DNA from: Siphonodentalium dalli
Lineage: Eukaryota > Mollusca > Scaphopoda > Gadilida > Siphonodentaliidae
Assembly: GCA_032622095.1 (NCBI GenBank)
Contig: CP136064.1
Coordinates: 263,793,863 to 263,857,862, forward strand
Direction of reading: 5' to 3'
DNA: 64,000 bases
The notes under the pieces were generated by a model. The model was not told where the DNA came from, did no database searches, and saw nothing but the letters and a program-made list of their open reading frames with translations. The first letter of the stretch is position 1. Each line of letters opens with the position of its first letter. Below, piece by piece: positions 55,889 through 64,000 of this stretch. The position numbers were made by a program, and so were the translations under genes.

Positions 55889-55902
55889 GCGTATGTGTAT
55901 AC
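55889..55902. other. 14-bp LINE target-site duplication, copy at the 5' side
   Basis: Identical to 48779-48792. The minisatellite of the palindrome resumes immediately after it ('ctggtgttcc'). Confidence 0.95.
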
Positions 55903-56557
55903 CTGGTGTTCCTGTTTGGTGACTCGTGGCGGTATGGTCATGTGTAGGTTATACCAGTATACACACGTGTTGCTTTATTGTCATGGGCGACGGATATGAG
56001 TATATAGCGAGTGGCTATATGGCCATGTATGAGGTGCATATGCATACATGGAGTGACTATACTGACATGGACGGGGTGTATTAGTATATCTTGAGTGGCT
56101 ATTCGGCTATGGTGTGACAAATAGGGATACAGGGAGTGACATGGCCAATGTTGAGGTGAATATGTATACAAGGATTGACCATGATCATGTATGAATGTTT
56201 TGAATAGGTGCACACGGGGTGACTATATGGCCATAGGTCAGGTGAAGGAGTATACCAGGTGACATGGGTGAGGGTATGTGTATGAAGCGAGTGGCTATAT
56301 GGCCTTTGGTGAGGTGCATATGTATACCGGAATGACTTTATGGTCATTGTTGTGGTGTTGATGTAGATATTGATTGTCTATTTGACCATGCGTTTGGAGA
56401 ATAGGTATACAGTATAGGTATTGTGACGCATGGCTGTGTGATCATCCGTGGTCATGGGTCAGGTGTACATGTATACAGTTGGTCACTATATTGTTATGCC
56501 TGTGGTGTTTATGTATATATGTAATGACTGTGTGCCAATGGGTGGCTATCGCTTTCC
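55903..56557 (+). repeat. Degenerate minisatellite, left arm, part 2
   Basis: Same orientation and unit type as 47871-48792 ('gagtgactatatgg', 'catgtatgaggtgcatatg', 'tatac'). It runs to the palindrome centre, where 'gggtggctatcgctttcc' begins the inner inverted pair. Confidence 0.8.
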
Positions 56558-56650
56558 GCGCTTTCCGCCCCCCATCTACATAAACATCATCAAGATGGAG
56601 AACTCTCTGACATGACCTCTCTATTGATTAACACACCCTTGAGTTATTGT
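56558..56650. other. Centre (spacer) of the large palindrome
   Basis: 93 bp between 'ggtggctatcgctttcc' (56541-56557) and 'ggaaagcgatagccac' (56651-56666). It contains a C/T-rich patch and no repeat of the arms. It marks the symmetry point of the foldback element. Confidence 0.75.
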
Positions 56651-57299
56651 GGAAAGCGATAGCCACACAAGATACACATGTACAACCACCCATTACCCAA
56701 GTCACTCCATATGTACATAAACACCACACAAATGACAACATAGTAACACACTTTATACATGTACACCTGATCATGCAGCCATACTTGGTTATACCCGTAC
56801 ATACCACAAATGACGATACAGCCACGAGTCACCATGCATGAACACCAGGTATACACCTACACCCGACACATGACCAAAAAGTCACTCTATGTTTACATAT
56901 TCACTACATTCACGATCATACAGTCACTCATTGGTTACATATTCACCTCACCATGGACCATACAGCCACTACATGTATACCTATTCGCCATACACATGAC
57001 CATATAGTCAATCCAGGTATACATATGCACAATATCAATGGTGAGCCCTTCCAGATTTACCAATATCCGCACATACGACCACTCATAAGTTCCATACTTG
57101 CCACTCATAAGTTATATACACGCCATCCATGATCATACATCTACTCCTCATACACCACCAATGATAACACATCCACAACATATATAAATATATGTCCCAC
57201 CGTCACCAACAGGGGACTCCCTATATATCCACACATTATTCATGACCATACAATAACTCCCTGTATACCTATTATCCTCATCTATGATCATAGAGTAAC
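56651..57299 (-). repeat. Degenerate minisatellite, right arm
   Basis: Reverse-complement units ('catgaccatatagtcactcc', 'gtatacctattcacc') of the left-arm minisatellite. It is much shorter than the left-arm total of about 1.58 kb, so the arrays have expanded or contracted independently. Confidence 0.8.
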
Positions 57300-58689
57300 T
57301 CCCTGGCTGCCATCTTGGCTTCCACCCTGTATCCAGTTGATAAATTTGTATCATAGTGGGCCTGATTACCCACATATCGTGATGGTTCATCTCAGTTCCG
57401 TCTCAAAGTTCTGCCCATTTCCTTTCAATAATATGGCCATAATCACAAAAGAGGTTCTCCGCAAAATTCCATACTGCAACTTTAAAATGAATTTGTCATG
57501 CTCCATACGGAACTGGGACAAATATAATAGAACGTATTTGTCAGTTAATTAACTAATACGTAAAATAACCAAGTGAGTCACAATTTGCTATCTTTTTCGG
57601 ATAACGCAGAGAATAATGTTCGGGATATGTTAACTTTTAACTTTTTACAAATTTGGTTGCCATTTTGGAAGCCATCTTGAGCATTTTAGTCTTTAAACAC
57701 AACAGTGTGAGAAACTTAAGATAGACCAAAACAATAAACACCTTTGATAACAAAGATTGTTGCATTTTACTTGAACAAATGGTCGAACCCTGAAAAGTGA
57801 ATTTTTGCCGATATTTATGTCAAGTTTGTGAGAGAAAAATCCCATATTTCTGGTGATGTCAGTGGTGACAATAGCAAAAATGATCCATGGTGCATCAGAC
57901 ATGTTAGTATGCAATGTATAGAATATAGATTAGCCAATTGTATACATCAACCACAACTTGTAAGCGATTGCAGGACACCCTGGGGCAATATTTACCATTT
58001 TCCATATTTTGGCGGCCATTTTCGCAGCCATTTTGAGCCAAGGTAAGATTTTTGGTTCCAGAGAGTTGGAATATTCATAGGTAATGATATGCCTCACTTA
58101 CATTACAATGTTCTTTTCATTTCTTGTTAAAATATGACTAGAATCCCAATTGTGATTTTTTGTAAAATTTTGTACCGCGTTCTGTAAAATCGAATTTTTG
58201 AGGGATCAGAAGGGGCTAGGACCCCATTAGTTGCACATTTAATTGCCCCAATGATCAGTTAATATATAAAACACTAAATAAAGTCATATTACTCAACCAG
58301 TTCCAAACAGCATGAATTGATCTAGAAGATATTTGTGAAAAAATGTCATATTTTCAACTTCCGGAAGCCATTTTGGCGGCCATCTTGGATGCTGAGTTTC
58401 AATTTTGGCCCAAAAAAGTGTCATTATGTCTTAGCTTCACGAAAATATATACATTTGTATACATTTTACAAGATTTTTCCGCTATAATTTGCATAAAACT
58501 GACCTAGGGTCTGGTCTGAAAAACGGCGGCCATGATGGACGCCATCTTGTCTGGAGTCTAAAAGGCCACTTTGTTTTCTTGTTAACATTGCTTAAAAGTT
58601 GAAGGACATAATAAGGAACAAAATGAATGGGGTGAAGTTAAGTCCCAGGGGGGGGGGGGGTGCAAGGGTACCCCTATTAGCTCCCGGAC
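57300..58689 (-). repeat. Large palindrome, right arm, unique part
   Basis: Reverse complement of 46485-47870 with scattered substitutions and small indels, for example a 13-nt G run (C13 on the other strand, about 58648-58660) where the left arm has only CCCC. It ends 'agctcccggac' at 58689, next to TA. Confidence 0.85.
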
Positions 58690-59250
58690 TAAATATTTTG
58701 GCGACAAATATTTGCATGTAGCAAGTTCAGTCTCTGGCCGATTCATGGGTATGAAATTTATTAGGATCGGACATCGGGGACTTTTCATATTAATCGATAT
58801 AAACCCAAACTAGGAATATATTGGTGAAAAGTTTGTCCGTGTTTGAATGTCTTGTGTCGTATTTCTATAAATATTTTAAGGCAACCGTTTGCATATTGAA
58901 AGTTGTCTTTTTCCAATTCGTGAATACCAAATTTATTACGATTGAACGTCGGAAACATGTTGTAGTAACTGAAATAATCTCGAGGGGTATAAACCCCAAA
59001 TATCCCCCTATATGTATAGAGATATTTTGGAAGACAGTTTATTGTCGGAGTTTATCATTGCGCACTATATATGACGGGCTGCGTTTATGTGACTTTTGTG
59101 GGTTTTCTATAAATATTTTTAGCGACATATTTTTGCATGTTGCAAGTTTAGTCTCTGGCCGATTCATGGGTATGAAATATATTACGATCGGACATCGGGA
59201 ACTTTTTATATTAATCGATATAAAGAAACTCCAATCAATAACGAGGGTCT
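58690..59250. repeat. Dispersed repeat family, right of the large palindrome
   Basis: Same family as 45952-46484: 'tttggcgacaaata', 'tctctggccgattcatgggt', 'gacagtttattgtcggagtt' and 'atcattgcgcactata' appear at least twice (58700-58830 and 59010-59225). A 144-codon plus frame crossing it is repeat sequence and not a gene. Confidence 0.7.
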
Positions 59251-59754
59251 CCTGAAGCATTTTGAAATTTAACACTGTATATTTTCCACTCTATATGTCA
59301 AAACGACGACGAGTATATACTAATAAATTGATTAAATTGATTGATTACCTAAGTTCAGACATGAGCTGGCATGTCATGTGACATACCGTTTGTTAGTTGG
59401 TTAGCTAGTTGGGGTTTAATGTCACTTTCAACAGCTAAGATCATATCGTGACATAAGATGGGGCCTACATTCAGGCAACGGCGTTTATTTATTACTCTTC
59501 CCACTTTTAGAGGACATATTCGTGGTCCTAATATTTGTTCCATGGTGGAACATGTTCCAAGTCTTAGACTATTAACACGTGCCATCACGCTCACCGTGAA
59601 CCACATTGGGACATGTCCTTGGCATGGCAACCTTCATAGATAGTACAGCGGCCAAATCGAAAAAGAGCTCTAGTTTTCGAGATACCCCTACCCACGGTAG
59701 AACAAGTTAAAACTAACTTTTTTTAAAGGAGAAATATATACTCTTTACGAAAAT
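59251..59754. other. Intergenic DNA, no gene recognised
   Basis: Short frames only. No motif recognised. Confidence 0.4.
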
Positions 59755-60365
59755 GGTAGTGAAAAATAACGGAATTGGTGGTGGCTATTCTCAAATCGAC
59801 GATGAACGATACCCACCAGTGACTTTTCCCAGAAATTAACGATATTGGTAAAGTGAGCCCTGCGGCTATGTCCTAAGTTATTTGCCCGCATTGTTGGTGT
59901 TAAAATGACTACAGCATACCATATATGTACCTGATATGCAAGAAGTGTCGGTTAATTTGGATTTTCGTGCCATTTGGAGCCAAAACATTTATTTTTTGTT
60001 GAAAAATCGCTCTTTTTCAAAATAAAGTTATTTTTCGAACATTATCCTTCAAACGGATATTGCAATAATATTGAAATATTTAGTCCATATGGTGTATTGG
60101 TTATCTGACAAGCATATGAAGAAAGAAGTTTACAAAATTTTTGAACGGTTTGCGAGATATTGGATTTTAGCTACCCCTCCCCCAAACACGTTTTTGGTCG
60201 AAAAAAAATACATATTTTTGATAATGACATTACAAACATTTTCGAATTGATCTGAATGGGACCCAATATGAATCTTGTACTGAAAGTGTTGTCCAGAGAT
60301 GCCGTTTAATCGATTACAGATGTGTTCAGGCTTTCAGACCCCCAGTTACAACAACAACAATTATT
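59755..60365 (+). repeat. 0.6-kb direct duplication, copy 1
   Basis: It begins 'aaaaataacggaattggtgg' and runs through 'ccagaaattaacgatattgg', 'catttggagccaaaac', 'ggattttagctacccctccc' and 'cagacccccagttacaacaa'. All are found in the same order at 60510-61110 with moderate divergence. The period is about 750 bp. No conserved frame across both copies. Confidence 0.8.
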
Positions 60366-60509
60366 TTATTGATAACAGGTAATTTTGCATGCATTAACAT
60401 CGATGTTAAGTACTAAAATCTTTGTTATAAACAACACGTGACCAATTATATAATTCATATGGCTCAGTAGTTATATGGACATCACAATTAGAAAGAATTT
60501 GACAGAAAT
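60366..60509. other. Spacer between the direct duplications
   Basis: 144 bp of AT-rich DNA without match in the second copy's 3' flank. Confidence 0.5.
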
Positions 60510-61110
60510 TGAAAAATAACGGAATTGGTGGTGGCTATTGACAAATCGACGATGAGGATAACCTCCAGTGACTTTTTCCAGAAATTAACGATATTGGTAA
60601 AGCGAGCCCTGTGGCTATTTCCTAGCCTATTTGCCCATATTGTTGGGGTTAAAATTAATACATCATACCATACCTCTACCTGATATGAAAAAAAGTGTTG
60701 GTTAATTTAGATTTTCCTGCCATTTGGAGCCAAAACTTTTATTTTTTGCTGAAAATCGCACTTTTTCACACAAATATTATTTTTCGAACATTATTATTCA
60801 AATGGATATTGTTACAATGCCAAAATATTTAATTCTTATGGTGAAGCAGTTATCTGCCAAGCATATGAAGAAAGAAGTTAACAGAAATTTAAAACAATTT
60901 GCGAAATAATGGATTTTAGCTACCCCTCCCCAAACACGTTTTTGGTAAACAAAATTACATATTTTTGTTCAGAACTTTACCAAATTTCCCAATTGATCAT
61001 ACTGGGACCCAACATAATTATTTTGCTGAAAATGGAGCCCGGGGACATTGCGTACGTGATTAAAGACGTGTTCGGGCTTCCAGACCCCAAATTACAACAA
61101 CAACGCATGT
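60510..61110 (+). repeat. 0.6-kb direct duplication, copy 2
   Basis: Second copy of 59755-60365, ending 'gaccccaaattacaacaaca'. Some short frames (60724-60909 and 60909-61112) arise within it but are closed in copy 1, so the repeat is probably non-coding. Confidence 0.8.
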
Positions 61111-62550
61111 AATTGCTATTACACACAGTAAGTGTCGCATATCACAAGTACTCCATTCTCGTTTAAGATTGAAATGCAGTATGCACTATGGCCAATTGAG
61201 TAATCACATTAAAACGTCCCCTCTGTCATTGTGGCAAATAGAAAAAGCATATCATTACTTATTGGAATACAGTGGTCCTAAGACTGAACTTCTATTCACC
61301 ATACTGAATTTAATTTTATCACAAATACTCTTTTGTCTGTACAGCAACTCAGTCATCGCGAAAATATTAAAATAGTTGATGGCGTTCAGACATTTATCTC
61401 GAAAACAAAGCGATTTCCATAACGCTGCCATTTGTTAAAACGTCGTGAAAAGCATTGAAACCCTGCTGAGCGCGAAATTTACCACCACCAGGGGTCAATA
61501 CTATGAACAATTTTATACCTGTAAATACAAATTGTATTTATTAATTTGTAATTACAAATTTGTGTTAACTATCACAGTGGTTTCATAGTACAGGGAAAAT
61601 TTAGCCGTATTATTGTAATACCTTAGACTGGACGAGAGGTGAAACCCTAAAAGGCAGCTGTAAAACTTAGAAAAAACTAACTCCCCACTCTGCTCCCATG
61701 CACCTGTTATCAGTGTTATCTGAATACCAGTTCAAATTACAAGGACATGCATATAGAGCTAAAATAACTGACAACAATTTATATGGGGAAGTTACAATGC
61801 GTGCTATCATATTGTGATTATCACTAACGCCGGTACTATGAAACGATGAGCTAACAAAATCTCGCAAATTTCACAAAGATCTACTGCTGATTATTGTAGA
61901 TTGCTTACGGACAAACCTTTGCTTGTGAGTGATTCACAATATATTGAATCACGGCGGGCCAAAGTTACAAAAGAAATAACCAATCATAAGTTGAGAGGTG
62001 ATCGCTTCTCAGAGCTATTCAATCGGTTCACGGATTGCTAAGTTGATGACCACTTGTCTGTGCAAGTTAACAATTAAACGGTTCGTTTGTAGTGTGTGTT
62101 TGTAAGTACAAGTCAGTGTAATAATGAGTACTACAAACAATTTGGTATCATTGTTTTTACAAATTACAAATTTACAATCATTCAGTTTGTGAAAATAAAA
62201 TATTATTTTGATGGTATAGCATTATATATATTGTGACCATCCTATTATTTCAAACTGATCCGCTACTCTTATCATAACACATCGAGGCAGTAACGTGGCT
62301 CCATTTTATCGAGAGGGGGTGTATCGAAACAGGGACGTGCTAATGGTCTCGGTTATAGGAGCGGTGCGGGGGCCCCGGGGTCCAGTCGGTAGTGCCAGGT
62401 GCATTACACCGTCACAGGCCGTCCATCGCTGACGAAGCTGGTCCAACCCCGTCATATGGAGGGTGACCGGAATCGTGTATCTGGGCAAGTTTGTCAGTTG
62501 CTTTCCGGGGGTCGGTGGTTTCTACACGCAGTGGGACGATTCCTCGGTGA
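61111..62550. other. Intergenic DNA with a possible small MITE
   Basis: At about 61578-61593 'gtttcatagtacaggg' and at about 61829-61848 'cgccggtactatgaaacgat' form an inverted pair about 270 bp apart, possibly hAT-like MITE ends. 'ggggtcaatactatgaac' at about 61492 is a related phrase. A GC-rich patch at 62300-62550 lies downstream of the Harbinger coding remnant but could not be read as its C-terminus. Confidence 0.4.
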
Positions 62551-62554
62551 AATC

Positions 62555-63223
62555 AAGCCTCTGCATGGTCTTTCCTCCACCAGTAAAATTCACAACGTCG
62601 TGTGTGGCCTAGCGATAAACGATAGTGAACACGGGAATCATGCACACTGCCAGGTAAGCGTGTACTGGCGAAATAAATGTACAGGTCTGGACCACAAACA
62701 ATTGCACTGTTAATGGAATGGACATGGTGCCTATTCACATAACACCGTTCGTCGGGATAACTCTGATGTGTGAACCGTCTACCAATCCACACACTCCCGG
62801 AATACCGCTGATGTCGAAAAAGTTCTCTGCAATTTGAACTGGGTTCCTTGGCCAGCGAATAACATCCGGTGCTAAATCCACTACGAGTGGTGCCACCTTA
62901 TGCACAACTCGTTTCACGGTGTCTCTTCCAATGCCATGGCAGTCTTTCACCATATGGTAAAAACCATTCGTTCCCAAAAAATGAAGGAAAACTAAGATCT
63001 GCTGCCGTGGTGTCAGTGGTCTGCTACGACCGGTCATTGGCAATAGATAATCGCCAATCTTCTCCACCAATAACTCCACCACACTTTCGGGCACCCTGTA
63101 CCTCTCCCGGAATTCGTACAGCAATGAAGTTTCGAACCTTCTTTCTAAAAAGATACGTTCTCGTCTAGGAGGACGCCCGCCAATAACCACCAAATCGATA
63201 TCCTCATCGGAAGAATACGCCAT
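62555..63223 (-). pseudogene. PIF/Harbinger (HARBI1-like) transposase, truncated
   Basis: The minus frame from Met at 63223 ('MAYSSDEDIDLVV') encodes a helix-rich N-terminal part ('RYRVPESVVELLVEKIGDYL', 'PLTPRQQILVFLHFLGTNGF', 'CHGIGRDTVKRVVHKVAP') and the first catalytic Asp in 'GLVDGSHIRV'. A frameshift near 62745 is followed by 'YVNRHHVHSINSAIVCG' and the second catalytic motif 'LPGSVHDSRV' (about 62650). The third acidic residue and C-terminal third are not recognisable, so the enzyme is dead. The family cleaves and rejoins element DNA at 3-bp TWA targets. No partner Myb-like gene and no terminal repeats were identified. Confidence 0.8.
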
Positions 63224-63739
63224 TGTAAATGAATAGTTCAAAACAGCTAAATGCAGTATATATATACCCGGCGTAAAAATAAATAGGACAAACTTCACTC
63301 ACCGTTAACATTCTTGGATATATCATTGATTATGGAAATACATGTTACATGATAATGTTGGCTATAATCCGCAAGTATCACTCACTATTTGTATTAATCA
63401 ACAACTTTTGTCAGAGATGTTGTGACTCATACGATTTGGCGGCTACTCGCCCCTTCCTATTCTGAACAGCTGTAATGTGCCAGGCATCGTGTTCCCAAGA
63501 CCACTATCGCATGTCCCTGTTTATGAGATTTCCATTGATAAAACATTTTCATAAGGGGGGGGGGGCTACATCCCTGCGAATCAGATGGTTATATGCTCTG
63601 GTTTAAGGATGTGAAAATCGACAATTTATGTTTGACACCCTATATAGACATTCTACACAAGTTCTTTAACGTTGTAACTTTCAATAAATTGGGTAATTTC
63701 AGTAGTTACAAGGAACACATACTGCTACCTCACATCCAA
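63224..63739. other. Intergenic DNA, no gene recognised
   Basis: Contains a (TA)n run near 63258-63267 and a 10-nt G run at about 63555-63564. Confidence 0.4.
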
Positions 63740-64000
63740 GCTGACACCCCATAAGGTTTGACAATTTATAAATATAGGCCATTTCAATCCAAACTTTTGA
63801 CCAAAGGAGGTAAATATGCAAATGTTGGTCTAAAACAAAACATATCCCTTTATAAATTGTTGGAAAAAACAAAATAACAGAACAAGTTCAACCTATTGTT
63901 GTTGTAAAATTTCCAATTCATGTTGTTTCAGGTATCAAATTTCCAGCTGTTGAACGTGTTGATAAAATGTTTGGAGCGAGAAACATAACCCAACCCCCTT
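63740..64000 (+). repeat. Dispersed repeat family, copy 2 (first copy at 10521-11015)
   Basis: 'atgcaaatgttggtc', 'ttcaacctattgttg', 'caggtatcaaatttccagct' and 'gttga...gttgataaaatgtt' are in the same order as around 10780-11010. It runs off the end of the window. Confidence 0.6.

Larger units (their letters stand above)
46485..58689. mobile_element. Large foldback element (palindrome) interrupted by a LINE
   Basis: The terminal inverted repeats begin 'gtccgggagctaataggggt' at 46485 and end with its complement at 58689, with TA on each outer side. The arms are roughly 93-95% identical by eye for about 1.39 kb (46485 to about 47870 against about 57300-58689), then continue inward as minisatellites in inverted orientation to a centre at 56558-56650. 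Without the LINE (48793-55888) and its extra target copy, the element is about 5.1 kb. No transposase was recognised. Both flanks belong to the same dispersed repeat ('tttatcattgcg' on the left, 'aaatattttggcgac' on the right), with a few tens of bases of that repeat missing at the insertion point. The superfamily is unknown. Confidence 0.8.

Noticed and set aside
58821-59255. 144-codon plus-strand frame as a gene
   Set aside because: It runs through the dispersed repeat family that recurs at 45952-46484. No domain, and the sequence is repeat-derived.
62306-62488. C-terminal part of the Harbinger transposase or its Myb-like partner
   Set aside because: GC-rich frame with no catalytic Glu context, no 'GDSAY'-like motif and no SANT-like tryptophan pattern.
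1-64000. tRNA or rRNA genes
   Set aside because: No stretch with convincing A/B boxes plus a cloverleaf, and no rRNA-like conserved blocks, was recognised by eye. A dedicated scan would be needed to exclude a tRNA.

Overview
This window looks like AT-rich animal genomic DNA, and almost everything that can be recognised in it is transposon-derived. There are no bacterial-style operons, rRNA genes or recognisable tRNAs. The best guess for the organism is a lophotrochozoan invertebrate, probably a mollusc. This rests on several LINE families with mollusc-like protein sequence, a non-LTR-type 3' end with a (AATC)n tail preceded by 'gacgttaaa', a GGACAGACGG-containing repeat, and an intronless PAN/EGF-like/C-type-lectin gene. 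The phylum call is inference, not proof.

Host genes are few. A complete secreted C-type lectin-like protein lies on the minus strand at 37512-38192. A candidate first coding exon of a YeeE/YedE-like membrane protein lies at 22530-22605. A CpG/CCAAT/CRE/X-box promoter-like patch lies at about 30383-30540. The rest is mobile DNA at several levels of nesting.

Layout. 0-6.6 kb: foldback repeats, a 3x30-bp tandem and a non-autonomous non-LTR-like element (2.09-3.07 kb). 6.6-8.1 kb: a decayed CR1/jockey-like LINE split by a 326-bp insertion. 11.4-20.5 kb: one decayed LINE ('LINE-A', minus strand) broken by two independent insertions. The first is an approximately 3-kb block (LINE-B, itself split by the CR1-like LINE-C) flanked by 1.33-kb direct repeats of LINE-A. 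The second is a 1.9-kb foldback transposon (E1, 18195-20105) with an 8-bp target duplication that lies in the LINE-A reading frame. 25.0-27.3 kb: a gag-like relic and a second foldback element (E2) whose core matches that of E1 although its inverted arms differ. 28-42 kb: palindromic MITEs, two arms of a dispersed inverted repeat (28.1-29.0 and 36.9-37.4 kb), the lectin gene, an ATC microsatellite and a LINE-A-like relic. 42.8-43.6 kb: a 26-bp minisatellite with exactly 31 units. 46.5-58.7 kb: a very large palindrome whose arms carry minisatellites. A full-length, apparently intact L1/Tx1-like LINE (48793-55888; ORF1 and ORF2, 25-nt poly(A), 14-bp target duplication) has inserted into one arm. 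59-64 kb: more dispersed repeats, a roughly 0.6-kb tandem duplication and a broken PIF/Harbinger transposase.

The most unusual structures are the E1/E2 pair (same core, different terminal arrays), the LINE insertion flanked by kilobase-scale direct repeats, the minisatellite-bearing palindrome with an intact LINE inside it, and perfect 65-67-bp palindromes shared by two MITEs with different terminal repeats. All homologies were judged by eye; no database search was possible.
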